Origin: Karalla daura
Taxonomy: Eukaryota > Chordata > Actinopteri > Chaetodontiformes > Leiognathidae
DNA: 64,000 nt
Direction of reading: 5' to 3'
Assembly (NCBI GenBank): GCA_029224185.1
Contig: CM055205.1
Span: forward strand, 14,515,961-14,579,960
In this document: piece by piece, positions 11,568-34,796 of the stretch
How positions within the stretch are numbered: the first letter of the stretch is position 1
Layout: each line of letters begins with the position of its first letter
Program-made: the position numbers and the translations under genes
The notes under the pieces: generated by a model
Database searches by the model: none
Seen by the model: the letters and a program-made list of their open reading frames with translations, nothing else
Told to the model about the DNA's origin: nothing

Positions 11568-12522
11568 TCTGCTGTAAGAGAAAAAGCCTCGGCCTCCATC
11601 AGTGGTAAATGTTCTCCAGGCCCTGGCTGCGACTTATCGCTGACACTGACCTTCACCTGACCTTTCTGAGAAAAAGCTCGGCTTTATGGCCCAGTTTTGA
11701 CTTCTTCGGGACAGAATCCTCCCCCTGGAGGCAGAGCGCCACGGTCATTCTCACGATGGACGACGAGCAGGAGCAGCAGGTCGAATAAGAGACAAACAGA
11801 CGCCGGAAAGTTTGTTTTCTCCACAGCTCAGTGGTTTCCAAATCCTGAACCACTCGCCCCAGACTCCCCAAGCTCGTGAATGCCCATTAGGGAGATGTCT
11901 TCATGTTTTATGGCATGACGTCAGGGCCAGGGCAGATAATGCAGAAGCCAGAGTCCACAAAGTGGAGGAAAGCGAGGAAAACCCGGCCTGAAGTGCTGCT
12001 TGTTATCCTGTAACGCAAGCTGCGCTCCATCCACTCCCAGAAGCACGCTGAGGAGAGACTCCTTTCAATCAGGCATTTGTTTGACGTCAAAATCTGTGCC
12101 ACTGACAGGACTGAAGTGTCAACCGACCCTTATTAGAGGACTTGAATGTTTATTACTCTGCTTGAGGCGAGGCGCTGTCTAAATGTTTAGAATTCACCAA
12201 GTTCACGTGTCAACGTGTCGCAGCCGAGTCAATGTTTGACCAGGGAGGGAATGACTGAGGGAAACAACACACACGGTATAGGAAGACTAATCATTACACA
12301 CGTTTTGTTCAATACGAGTCAATATTTGATCGTACATTCCGGTCAAAGCTGCTCGTGACGTCAGCTCTTCAAGTCAGCAACAGCAGATAAACAACAACTC
12401 TTTTCAAAATATACGTTTGCTCTTAGTTTCTTAGATAGAAACTCATTTTTTTTCTTCACCTTCGACAGATATGTTCAACAAAACTTTCGATGCGAGTGCG
12501 GACATTAAAAAAATAGACTGAT

Positions 12523-12528
12523 TTTATT
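12523..12528 (-). terminator. Polyadenylation signal candidate of recql4 (AATAAA)
   Basis: AATAAA on the minus strand about 205 bases after the recql4 stop codon. It is the first clear signal downstream of that stop. Confidence 0.55.
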
Positions 12529-12670
12529 GTGTTATTGTTTAAAATACGAATATACAAAGTTTTCACAGGTGAAAGATGCAGGTCAGAGTCGAACTAACTC
12601 AACATGATGGAAGAGAGAAGTTTCTGACCTAATCCATCAGTTAATGTCCTAATCAGACCTGTCAGACCAG

Positions 12671-12690
12671 CGCACGCACACACACACACA

Positions 12691-12732
<42 letters not shown>
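12671..12732. repeat. (CA)n microsatellite touching the recql4 stop codon
   Basis: A CA repeat with a small TA interruption ends directly at the recql4 stop codon. On the coding strand the mRNA reads TGA followed at once by (TG)n, so the 3' UTR opens with a GU repeat. Confidence 0.9.
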
Positions 12733-23521
<10,789 letters not shown>

Positions 23522-24607
23522 GATGACTCAAATCCTCTCTGACATTCATCAATAACTTCTACATTTTCTACAAATACGCTTCACAACATGACTCTTGCTT
23601 CATCTCTGGAGGCTGGCGCTGCAGCAACAACAACACATCTACAGAGGAGAGGTACAGATACGAACGTGAAGCTATTGTTACGACTTCCAGCGACTAGTTT
23701 AAGATTAGTCCGTGGACGTGACTGCCTCCTTTCTTTCCTCTTCTGTCACAAAATGTATGTAAACATGGGCTAAAGAAGAGGTAAACACGCTTATCAACGT
23801 GGCTCGGTGTTTGGCTTTAACTGCGCGGAGACGCTAGCTTCCGCATTGACGTGTTTACGATTTTCCCGCGCCGGATAGTGACAGAGAGGTTGCCAGACTC
23901 CGTCCACTTCTATCCCCCATTTTCAGAAAACGTAGATTTCCGCGTATACAAGGACTCGGTTTACCAGGGGAGCAACGTGATGAGGTGTATGGCCCATTGA
24001 ATGGTATTTATGAGCTGAAAATTCTGTGTAATGATGTGATACTGCAGTCACTCATTAAAGTGATGTTTTGGAAAGGAGCCTGAAGCTGTGCACAAGCTTT
24101 GTATACATATATATAAACATGTTTAATATATACTTATTATTTTATATATTATAATAAATATGTGCCTGAATGAATGTTTTGTTTGCACCAAAGCCTTCTC
24201 CTGACAGATTCCCACTCTTTTCTTCACATTATTTTCCAGAGCATTTCCAGTTGGGACATACATGCCATGCGTCTTTGTAGCTAAAATTTTGTAAATTTTG
24301 TCCAGGTAGCTCTAAAATCACACCCAGAATTTTGATTGATTTTCTTGAGTCTGGATATAAATGATGTCTAACAGACAAAGAAATGTTGACAGCCTGTTAA
24401 CTCATCTGGGAAGCAAGAATTAGAGGGAAATCAGTTTCCTGGTCATTTTAATATTTTCTATGACAAAAATTGGTAACTTTCCAGGCACTCCAGGATGAGT
24501 TCCTCCTCACCCTGTTTGGGAGTTTTACTGTCATATGCAATTTTAGATTCTTGGCAAAAACATTGATAGATGAGACATGAAACCACAAGGTAACAAAGAA
24601 AAATACT
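23522..24607. other. recql4 promoter region and gap to the cndp2 3' end
   Basis: The first ~400 bases are CpG-rich and act as the likely recql4 promoter and 5' UTR. The rest is AT-rich with no recognisable gene. Confidence 0.7.
23860..23873. promoter_or_regulatory. E2F-like site upstream of recql4
   Basis: 'ttttcccgcgccgg' fits the E2F consensus TTTSSCGC and lies about 340 bases upstream of the recql4 start codon in a CpG-rich stretch. This fits a gene expected to peak at the G1/S transition. Binding is inferred from the motif only. Confidence 0.5.
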
Positions 24608-24613
24608 TTTATT
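24608..24613 (-). terminator. Polyadenylation signal candidate of cndp2 (AATAAA)
   Basis: AATAAA on the minus strand, about 125 bases after the cndp2 stop codon. Confidence 0.6.
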
Positions 24614-24736
24614 GCTGGGAGGCATTGTATATAAAAACTGTTATTTGTGGAGGGTAACTCATTCTTGGTATGGCTCTGATGGGAGGATGTACATGGTTTT
24701 TTACAGTTTACAGTTTTCATCATGAGACATGAGACA

Positions 24737-27700
24737 TTACTCCAGCAGGGAAACCTCGTGGAAGTACGCTCCGAGCATCTTGATCCCTTGGATGTAGTTG
24801 GTTCTGAAAAGGGAGGTGAATCAATTTTGAGAAAAGCTTGTTGAACACAACCAAACGAAAAACAGCGAGGCTTGCTCAACTGTCAAACTACAGCCCGTAG
24901 ATGACGTCGTGTGGGGCGACGTACCTGTTGATCTTCTCGTTCTGGGAGTGAGCTCCGTCATCGGAGGATCCCACGGGGAGCAGCATGACGTTACGGCCTG
25001 TGGCCTCCTGGAAGGTCAGGGTGACGGGGATGCTCCCGCCCTCACGCGTCAGGTCGGGCTCCACGCCAAAGACTGGGGCGCAGCGACAAGGACGAGAGCG
25101 AGAACAACATGCCTGAACAACGTCTCAACGAGGGGGGAGATCTCGACAACAGGAAGCCGTCACATTCCTGACAGCCACTCGGGCGCTGTACCTGTCTTCA
25201 TGGCCTTGCGGCCGGCCATGTAGTGCGGGTGGTTGAAGTCAGACACCCAGGCCTTGGCTCCGTGGCCCATGTTCACTTTCAGCTTGTTGGGGCTGCCCAG
25301 CTCAGCAAACTTCTTCTGCAGGTAATCCACAACCTAGAGGGTGATGAGACAGGAGAGCGGTGGGAGTGAAACTGGAGCAGCGAGAAGATGATTCAGTGAC
25401 GATGACAAACTGCAGCTTCACAGGACGGTTAATGCAGTGAAACAGACTGATGACACGCCTCCTTTCTCATGCCGGGTTCAGAATCACGGACAGCTGACAA
25501 ATATTCTCAGAGTTATTTCAATTCTCCATAATGGTATAATATGAACTGTTATGTGTGTTCCTCTAACTTCATATGCATTGTTTTTGCTTACTATTTACAG
25601 CATATGATTGGGATTATCATTGTGGTGAGAAAAATCTTGTGAAACAGGTTAATACCGTTACAGCTGTGATTCTATGATTCTGTGATACATTATTTTTAGA
25701 TGTATTAGTCCTGGCAGCTGATTTTTACTGTCAGGTGGAATAAATACACTTTATAATATCAGCATGTTAATCATCTCTGTAGCTTTTCATATATCTTTTT
25801 AGATCTTTCAGTAGAAACTGTGGCTGCCCTCTCCGTCCCTTTCATGTTTTCATGCATTCACCTGCTTCTCCACAACTTTGGGGTCCATGTCGGGGACGAG
25901 GCGGATGGAGAATTTGCCGATGACCTTGCGGGGGATGACGGTCTTGGCTCCGGCTTCAGCGAACGCTCCCTCGATGCCGTGCAGAGACAGAGAGGGATAC
26001 CTCCAGCGGTGCATGAGGATTTGCTCCTACAGGTTTTAAACCATAAAGAAAACCCCACGTTAGACCTTTCAAACAGAGCAGTGATGATGAAAACAACAGG
26101 CATCCATGCAGCACCTTGGTGTCGTGCAGCAGCTTCCCCACTCCAACGTCCTTGCAGTATTCGTCCAGGTCAAAGTCGATCTTCTCGTACAGCTTCTTCT
26201 CCTCCTCCGTCAGAGGGGCCACGTCGTCGCATATCCCAGGGATCAAAATCTTCCCCCTCTTGTCGACCAGGGAGCCCATGAGCGTGATCAGGTCGGTCAT
26301 GGCCTCGTGGACCGAGCCGCCGAAGACTCCCGAGTGCAGGTCTTTGTCACCGCACTCCACCTTTGAAATAAAAAAAAAAACACGTGTTAAAACACAAATC
26401 CACAACATGCCTGAATCCTGAATACATGCTGCAACCTGGACTCTACCTCGATGAAGAAATAGCAGATTCCTCTCAGACCGTAGGTGATGCAGGGCTTGGT
26501 CTTGCCCAGCCAGTAGTTGTCGGAGATGCAGACGTAGTCCACGTCCTTGAGGAAAGTGTCCTTACGGGCGAACACCAGGTCATCCAGGCCCTCGGAGCCA
26601 GACTCCTCCATGCCCTCGAAGCAGAACTTGATGTTGATGGGAAGCTCCTGGGGCACAAAGAGAGATATGGGAAAGAAAAAACATATTCAATTAATACCAA
26701 GATCAGGTTTTATCAAATCACATTTCCTGTCTCTCCTTCAAATCATCCAACAGTGGCCTAAGTGATTCACGCAAGAGACGAGTGTCATGCTTGGGTTTAA
26801 TGGTTAACTGATAAGACGTGCGGTGTGATGCAGACCTTTGCCCAAGGCACAGCAATCAACTGGCCATTACTGAATCAGCTCTGTACTTTAACACAGAGAT
26901 AATTCACTTGTGAAGAGGATGATGCAGAATTATTGGGCAACTGTCCACTGAATCCTGCACCTTTGCAGTTTACCTACATTAAGTGTAGAACATAGAGACT
27001 TGGAGAGAGATTTGTTATCTAAGCATTTTAGATGCTGATTCTCCGTCTGGACACGTAGCTTCAACAGCTTTTGCATTATATCACGGAGCGCTATCAGGGT
27101 TGTGATAATGATATGAAAATCGGAGTGTGAGAGATGTTATTTAAGCTGGTCTCTGGGACATTTTATGTCACCACACCTGTGCATGTCTGTGCTCTGCCGT
27201 CCCAGCAGCATTCCAGCCGCAGACAGCTCAGTCCACACCCAGCTGTTTGTGGCACCAACCAAACCAAAATAAAAGCACCCCGCTCTTTGTTCTCCAGTCG
27301 CCCGAATGACCGAGCATCTCACGGTTCGGCTGTTGTGACAGACAGCTCACCTGCTGGATCTTCTGGTACGCCTCGATGCAGTTGAACCAGGCCAGCACCG
27401 GCCCCTTATCGTCAGTGGAACCCCGCCCATAGAGTTTACCTGCAAACAGGAGCCTGTCATTACAACATCCTGGACTTTCAATCGATCGTAGCTCCTTTAC
27501 AACAGCTACTCATTAATAATCTAGAATGGGTTGAATAATAGAGGACAATCCTGACTAGACTGGCTGCGATTTTCACGTTGTTTTGAGTACTGAGACAGGC
27601 CTGGGCACCAGTGTGTGAAGGTGAGAGACTGCCTCCCTCAGACTGCATCCATTTCCAACAAACTGACAGATTCCACCACATCTGTACTTTCTGCGTCTTT

Positions 27701-29174
27701 TTTTTTAAATGACTCTTGTCGGCGACTTCTAAATTTGGTCCGAAACAAAGACGGCCTGAGGATCCGACGGTGAAAAGCGCTTACGTTGCTCTTCCCTTTT
27801 TTTCGACTTCCCCTATTGTTCGGAAATGCAGACACAGCCGCGTGGAAAAGTAATCTATGGCGTGTGTTGTGAACCAATGAATGGGTAAAAAACATGCAAA
27901 ACCATGCGACAGAGCTGAGCAGACAGGACTGACACAGCAGGAAGGGGATGTGGTTCTGTCAGCTGACAGTCAGCGGGAAAACCTTGAGACTATCCAGATT
28001 TGATATGGAGAGAGACAGATGTGCAGGAAAACTGTCTAATACGGCAAATAAATGCTTATCTGTGAGGTTAATTAGTGCTGATCTACAGCTCGTGTTGTTG
28101 TGTGTTTCACACACGGTAAATCACCTGACCTGCTTTGCCTCCTTTGCACCCAGGGGCTACGTATTCTTGTTAAACCACAGCACTTGCTCAGCTTGACTTG
28201 CTAGGTTTGCGGATAAGATGTGATCCTTTACCCTGAGGTGACAGGGCTGGACTTTGGAAATATGTGACTGTGGCTGTGATACGATCACAAGCCCGAAGCT
28301 GATAAAAAGCTCAAAAGGCATTTAAAGAAGTAAGAAAATGACACTGAATGACTAAATCAAATGCTGGGAATGAAAAAAACTGAAGTAAATCTTTTTATAT
28401 CTCATCTCACACACCCACCAGCGTACCAGCTCCAAACAAAACTGAGTTATTGGATGTCATTCAAACACCTGGAATTCGGTTTTGTTTTCAGCTGGATTTC
28501 CATTTTGGAAGATTTTGGGAGAAACGGAAACAAAACCCGTCCGGCCCTCACCGTCTTTCTCCACCAGGGTGAAAGGGTCTGTATCCCAGCCATCATCTAC
28601 ACTCGCTGGCTGGACGTCGAGGTGGCCGTAGATGCACACGGTCTTTTTGCCCGGGTCCGATCCCAAACGGCCGAGGACAATGGGTGGCAGGGGGATCTCC
28701 TCCCCCGAGGGAAGCTGCGTGTGGGACAACAAAACAGTCGGCGTCACAAAGAGGACAGAGCGTGGCAGCGGGACAACAACACCTTTAACCGCCCTCTGAC
28801 CTTCTGTGTGCCAATGTCCACCAGCTCCACCGTTCCCTGCAGCCGCTCGATGTCTTTGGCCGCCATCTCCATCATCTTCTTGATCTCCCCGCGCTTCTCT
28901 GGCCAGGCAGACACACTCTGGACTTCCACCCATTCTGCGAGGCGCTGTGAAACGACAAGATATTCATAACTATTCTAATGCGATCTCAGAAGCACAGCGC
29001 AAACCAAAGCTTGAGATAAGCACGTCGAAATCTGCGACGTGGACTTCTACAGGTGGACTCCGCAGGTGTGCATGTTGGTGCGAATAGCAAAGCGTCAGCC
29101 AGAGGGAGTTTTACCTTCACATACAGATCCTGGTGTTCGTCCACATACTTGAAGAGGGACGCGAGGTGAGCCAT
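24737..29174 (-). CDS. cndp2: Cytosolic non-specific dipeptidase (CNDP2), 10 coding exons
   Basis: An M20-family di-metal peptidase of the cytosol that hydrolyses dipeptides such as Cys-Gly, and in reverse forms N-lactoyl amino acids. Exons, 5' to 3': 29115-29174, 28801-28944, 28552-28714, 27351-27439, 26447-26647, 26115-26360, 25862-26026, 25192-25333, 24925-25072, 24737-24803. All borders are AG/GT and phase is continuous, giving 474 residues (human 475). The metal ligands fall at the human positions: H99 (YGHLD), D132 (GSTDDKG), E167 beside the catalytic E166 (GMEESGSEG), D195 (ISDNYW) and H445 (DDGAHSQNEK). A non-coding first exon precedes it (see separate entry). CNDP1 is secreted; this protein starts MAHLASLFKYV with no signal peptide, which fits CNDP2. 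Confidence 0.97.
27440..28551. other. cndp2 intron 3, no gene
   Basis: A 1.1-kb intron with no repeat or RNA gene that I recognise. Short ORFs have no recognisable content. Confidence 0.8.
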
Positions 29175-29635
29175 GTTTGCCAGCGACGGGAGCTGAGGGT
29201 GAAACAGGGGGACTGGAGTGAGCGTCTACTTCACTTCCTCGCTGTCTTATAACAGAGCAAAACACCACACCCCCCTCTCTCCTCCCCTCTCCTCCCCTCC
29301 CCTCTCCTCCCCTGCCCTGCCCTGCCCTGCAGTCCTGCTGACTGCAGCCTGACCCGTCACAGCTCTCTGTTATGCACAGTTTGTGTGAGTTTAGACTTCA
29401 AAGACGAAGAAGTTTTCCCCATGAAATGCATCACTGCCTGTTTTTGAAGCTGGCCTTAAAACACATTCTTACTCTTCAGAGTTTTGAGTCATGTTTTCAT
29501 GCCATTGTTACAGTGTTTATTATGATGTCCATTTTTTCCAACACATTGGTCATTTTAAATGTGCTTTGTATATGTATTTAATGTCATTCATATGAATAAG
29601 CTGAAGAGAGTGAATGTCTCCTTAGTGCGAGCTGT

Positions 29636-29760
29636 TCGATAAGATAGAATAAACCTTATTTGTCCCTCAGGGGGTTAAATTGACATGTGAGTAGCAGCAT
29701 TTCTGACAGTGATCCAATGCGTGGATATTTGTCATATATATATATACAGTCCAAGGGTTT
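29636..29760 (-). repeat. LINE 3'-end-like fragment
   Basis: 'gaataaaccttatttgtccc' followed by 'tcagggggttaaatt' is the antisense of a fish LINE 3' tail. Only the tail remains. Confidence 0.45.
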
Positions 29761-30187
29761 TTAGACAAATCTGCATTACAAACGTGGCAAATGCACGCAT
29801 CACCGAGCAGTGACTCTGCAAAACGCACTTCAGATATCTTGACTCGCAGATTGGAAAGACTTGTGTGTCGTGGCATTCAGTTTCATTTTGACTAGAGGTC
29901 CAGACTCGTGATCTGTTCCTAATAATCCTGGAACTAGTTGGGTTTACGTTTACATCCCTGGCTGCACAGGCTGCATGTAGGCTGCTATTAGCCGGTTAGC
30001 TAATCAACCTGTTAAAGTAGTACAGCTGCGACAGCTACGCGTAGGTTTCCACAGGGTCTTGCAGCCTTCACATATGTTTTCTGTTTATCCCTGAAGAGTC
30101 TCGGGAACTATGTGAGCTAGCTAGCTCTGTCATAACTTACTCACAGGGTGTTTACCGGCGTCCGCGTGTGACGTCCGCTGCACTCAC

Positions 30188-30350
30188 CTGACAGACGCTT
30201 CCTGGTTTCCTGACGCGGACCTGGGACTGATAACCACTTATTTACAAGGCAGAGAGAGGCCGAGGAGACAGAGACACAGGAGGTAGAAGTTGAGGAGCAG
30301 CCGGTAGAGCAGCTGCACAGCGGCAGGTTGAACTGCGGGGCGCAATGAAT
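30188..30350 (-). other. Non-coding first exon of cndp2 (5' UTR)
   Basis: On the minus strand the GC-rich stretch ends in a near-perfect donor, CTGTCAG then GTGAGTGC. The matching acceptor is at 29193 (CCCTCAG), leaving an 18-base 5' UTR tail before the cndp2 ATG. The 3' border is well supported. The start (right edge) is a guess from GC content. Confidence 0.55.
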
Positions 30351-31405
30351 TGTGGGAAAGCGACATTTGCCTCGTCATGTTGCGCCATATGGTCCAGCAA
30401 ATGAACAGTAAATAAAGGGGGGAGACCCTCAGTCCTAAGAGTCTGCCTCTGTAATGTCTGATAGAGATGGATAAGATGTTACTTTGGATAATCTTTTGGA
30501 TGTGGAAGTGGATAATATAGTTGGATGGATGGATGGATGATAGGATGAATATTCAGATGGATGAATAAAAAAATATAGTTTGGTGGATGGATGGATAAGG
30601 GGTAAATGGATTGCTGATAGGATAGTTGGTTGTCAGATGAGGATAAATAGTTGATTGATAGACTGAAAAGTGACAGTACCCATACATTTAGCAAATTATG
30701 AGTACAAAACAGGATTAATGTGTAGTTATACAAGCAGTTAAAGGGTGACCAGTTGCATTGTGTAGAATTTTACATGGAGTATGTATTAAGAATGGCAGCA
30801 AATACATGTATGTTTACATGAAATAGTTTCATTTATTTATTGTAAATAACTGCTTTAAACCATATTAACAGATGGAGTTTTTTGTTAATGCATTTAAGTT
30901 TGTAGTGCAGTTGATTTCAGAAGCTATGCAGTTGCTAAGAGCTTAAGATATGACTGTCAAAATATAAAGCAGGACTGATATATAAAGCCAGAATTAGTAT
31001 AGTTAAGCCTCTATCACATTCACCCCATCAATTTGTAGCAGTCATTTGTGAAGGTAAAGTGTTTTTATTGTAGTGGAAGCCCATGACTAGCTTCTGTAGA
31101 AACCGTATTCATTTCAGGGACATCTGATCCCAGTACCGAGCCAAGCAGAATACAAAGTGGCGCAATCATCTTGTGTAAGACTGGGAGCAAAACCCTCAGA
31201 TTGTAACATCACAACTCATATTACATGGTGGAAAAACATCCACATGATCCATGTTCTGAGTCATTGAAGTGCACAGCGGTATTAAACCCATCAGAAAGTT
31301 GATTCTGGAGTAATTTGAGGCCTTAAAAACTTGGATAACCACTAACATTTTAAATGTGCATTTGGCAGTTTAACAGAAACCAAGACACAGCACTGAATTT
31401 AAAAT

Positions 31406-31411
31406 TTTATT
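31406..31411 (-). terminator. Polyadenylation signal of the ZP gene (AATAAA)
   Basis: AATAAA on the minus strand about 32 bases after the predicted stop. This short distance argues that the coding region ends at or just before 31443. Confidence 0.6.
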
Positions 31412-31442
31412 TTCAGCATCCCATGTCTTCAGCAGCAACTCC

Positions 31443-34400
31443 TTAAGGTGACTATAGGGGAGAGGATTTGATTAGATTCAAGTCAGATTCAGGACACATT
31501 TGCAAGGTGCAAGACTCACCTTTCCATCGAAACAGCGTTCAACACAAGTCTTCTCAGTCGGCCTGCAAACCTCTGTGGAGCACATGAAGTAGATCTGAGG
31601 GAGAAAAAAACAAAAACAAACGGTCAACATGTTAGAAAGATTTCACTGTGTCTTTCAAACAAAGACAATGAATTCTTAAGTCCCAGAATGGCTCCATGTG
31701 AACTCACCTCCTCATCAAGGTATCTGTTGGTCTTCTGGTCCATGAACTGGAAGGCCTTGATCACAAAGCGTCTCTGGTAGCGATTTTTTGGAAGATCACT
31801 CACTTTGAGGATGGACACATTTGGATCATTGGGGTTGGCACATCTGCAGAGGAGATAAGCAAGTGATCAGGAGGATCATTCACAAGTTTGAGTGTCTTTA
31901 GTGATCAGGCAGCAATGCTTACCCTTCATAAACCAGGACCAGAGCATTCTTTGCAGATCGAGGATAAGCTAAACAGTAGTTGACCAGGATAACTGCATCC
32001 GGTTTTGGACTCTTCAGTTTCAGCTCAAGATACACTGGATTTCCAAGGAGCTTCTGCAAGGGCTGGTGGTACTGAGGATAGTAGCTTGTGTAGGTGGCAT
32101 CTGTTGGGAAACAGAAGCAAATTGAAATGTTTCAAGTTGTGAACTATTCATTTATAATCAGACTTTGTTGAGATTTTGTTTGAGTGTGTCACCAACCGAC
32201 CTTTAGCAATTCTCAGAGTGACGCCATATAACGCATTGGAGGACACCGATGTTGGCAAGACTGATGTGGGAGTCTTGACCATGTAACCGACACTGGACAT
32301 TGATTGCTTAGCCTGGCCTGTTTTACTGTAGCGGCATTCAACCATAAACCTGGAAACAAGATTTTACCCATTTAATCTTCAACCAGAGCAGGCTGTCCAT
32401 TGACTAGAGCCACCAATGGGGTAAATAACTGTAAGCACAATTGTGTCAGAGCATAAATATAATGCAATTCACAAACCTGAGTGGCTCCTGCCTTGTAACT
32501 ATGCCATACTTGAGGTTCAAAGCTTTGACAATGCTCTGCACTTCGGCCAGGTAGATCTTAGTCTCTCCCACTTCCTGTTAAGAGGCCAACTCTTATTTAG
32601 AAAGTTTCCCTAAATCCACCTTTTAAGCTTTGGTTATAGTAAACATGAGAATCAAATCAAGTTCAGGGTTAAAAAGTCGAACTCACAAAGCTACGGGTTC
32701 CACATTCTGTAACTTTGAACTTGTAGATGGCGACCTGGTCATTTACAATGACTGGCTTACAGCTTGTATCTTTAGGAATAACCAGTCTGGTGGGGTTCAC
32801 CGGGATGGACGCAGAGTTGGTACGAATGGCAAAAACAAAATGCTGATCGGCCGTGCACTCTGAATTGAAATGAGGGGACAGAAAAAAAAAAGTTTAGGAC
32901 AGAAAGGTCACTATAAAACACATCACAGAAGAAGCATTTACCATCTAGAGGGTAGTAGCACTTTGACGTAGAGGAGTCCACACAGCAGCCCATTTTCTCA
33001 CAGTCTGCGGTTGACATTCCCGACGTTCCACAAGTCACTCGCTCCCCCGTGGCCACGACACAGTCTAAGGGGACAAATACAATACGATCAAAAACAAAAA
33101 CTTCAGAGTCACCCCCAAGCAGCGATCTCTACAGTCTGCCCTCACTTTGTGCCTTCGATGGGGTAGTTTGGTCGGTGCACTTGAACTGTGGGCCGCTGGC
33201 ACGGGGATGCAGGCCTGATTTTTCAACACTGTCCTCACAAGACGCAGTGGCAACTTGCATCTGCCCAGACTCATCCACGTACAGCAGCTGCAGGCTGTAG
33301 CTGCCAGTCTGAAATATTTAACACCCTTTGACCAAATCCACAACTTGCGTGATGCAGAACAAAGACATTAGTATAAAGGCCGGGAAGACTCACTTTACAT
33401 GAATGTTTCACGTTGCATCCCGAGTAGGGGACAGTCAGTGATCTGCTGAGATAGTTCACTTTATAACCACAAGACTCTGGAGCGTCCATGATGGACACCA
33501 GGTCCTGAGTGCCTGAAGGTGACAAGCAACACCTGGTTAATCAACATGAGGTCAACAGAGTAAAGACTTGGAGAAATTCTGCTTCAAAGACAACATACAT
33601 ACCCAAAACTTTCATGTCATTTAATGGACCTGCTGGAAGAGTCATAAAGAACCCAACGTCGCTGCACACCACACTCAGCTCTGGGGAGCTCCGACTGGTT
33701 TCACTGGTCCAGGTCCTTGGAGGAGCCTCTACGAACTCCATGCCGAATCCACCATCCACATGGTCGGGCCAGCTGTCCTCGCCAAAGTCCACGGCTTCAA
33801 CCCCGCCAAAGTCCACGGCTTCAACCCCGCTGTCAGCATCAGGGGTGGTGATGCTGTTGTCATTATCCATCTCAGGAATGATGTCTTCAGTGAGTGGCTC
33901 TTTATCGCTGGTCTCTGGAGGAGAGCGTAACAAGACTGCGGTCAGAGCAGAGCAGCCATTAAAGTCAACATCCCCGAAAGAGCCGCTAGGACTCTCCTAG
34001 TCTGGATGGAGTTAACATGTTTCAAAGACCAGGCTCAGTTTGAACAGGTCAGCCTGCCACCAACAAGCCTGTACTCAACCAGTGCTAACTGGTGCTAGCT
34101 GACTTTAAACAACAAATGAAAAAAAAGTAGAAAAAAGTAGCTACAACGCTGGTTTAGGTCAGTGCTGGAGTTTCAAGACGATAGCCATTAGCCAACTATA
34201 ACCAAATCTGGAAAGTGATAATCTTCACAAGTGGTCATCTTCAAGTAGCTTGTAGCCAATTTGGAGCCAACAATGCATCACAGGTGTGTTTCATTAAGAA
34301 GCTATGAATTTCTGGTGCGCCTTCATTTACTCAGGTATCTGAGCACATGTGGATAAATGGTATTGTAGGTGTGATGTGCGGTACACCATAATCCAAAAAA

Positions 34401-34796
34401 GCCAAGGCAAAATAAGGTTTTCATTAAAAACTGCAGTTTAAGTTCCAGAGCAGATACAGCTATGACTTTGTGACGATAGCTTTAGATTTGTAACTCAAGG
34501 CCTCGGGTTCAAACCCCTCCATAGCTGAAGCACCCGAGAACCAATTTACATCTATTCAAATCTTTCAAATCACTCAGATCTATTCAAATCAGGACATTTT
34601 CATTACACTACCATGAATTCTTACCTGAATATGTTGGGATGATGGACTCGCCCCACTGTTCTGACTCACCCCTCTGCCCCGCCTCGTACATACTAATAAG
34701 TTGAGATCCATCGATCGGTTCCCAGCCCAGGACAGAAACCAGCAGCAGAGTGCAGGTCAGCAAAAGCAGCAGCGGCTCAACCCGGACCCCAGCCAT
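31443..34796 (-). CDS. Zona pellucida egg-envelope protein with trefoil domain (ZP1/ZP4-like)
   Basis: A structural glycoprotein of the fish egg envelope, secreted by liver or oocyte depending on paralogue. Exons, 5' to 3': 34625-34796, 33603-33914, 33394-33512, 33146-33308, 32942-33064, 32687-32859, 32477-32574, 32201-32349, 31923-32100, 31708-31843, 31520-31594, 31443-31451. That gives about 568 residues. A Leu-rich signal peptide ends near VLGWEP. An acidic linker holds a duplicated GVEAVDFG. An N-terminal ZP-N-like region (SCGYKVNYLSRS...CNVKHSC) precedes a P-type trefoil (RVTCGTSGMSTADCEKMGCC) and a full ZP module (ECTADQHFVFAIRT through CVERCF). There are no PQ-rich repeats of the choriogenin-H type. 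It ends right after the ZP-C cysteines with no furin site or membrane anchor. The last exon encodes only Ser-Pro-stop and is the weakest part of the model. Paralogue assignment is open, so no symbol is given. Confidence 0.88.

Larger units (their letters stand above)
9003..12522. other. Gap between the convergent genes slc39a4 and recql4
   Basis: The two flanking genes end towards each other here. The centre (about 9380-10300) is more GC- and CpG-rich than its surroundings and holds the open frame described separately. An 18-bp unit repeated about 2.7 times lies at 11520-11567. I see no other gene. Confidence 0.7.
29193..31405. other. cndp2 5' intron, promoter, and gap to the ZP gene
   Basis: It contains the cndp2 5' UTR intron (29193-30187), a C-rich low-complexity tract (29270-29335), a LINE-tail-like fragment near 29640, the non-coding first exon, and a degenerate GGAT-rich tract (30520-30605). 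I see no other gene. Confidence 0.7.

Noticed and set aside
28361..28969. 202-codon plus-strand ORF
   Set aside because: It is the antisense shadow of cndp2 exons 2 and 3, which have conserved metal ligands on the minus strand.
34480..34530. tRNA-like GGGTTCAAACCCC
   Set aside because: A B-box and T-arm-like hairpin is present, but no acceptor stem, D arm or anticodon loop can be drawn. It is more likely a worn repeat end.
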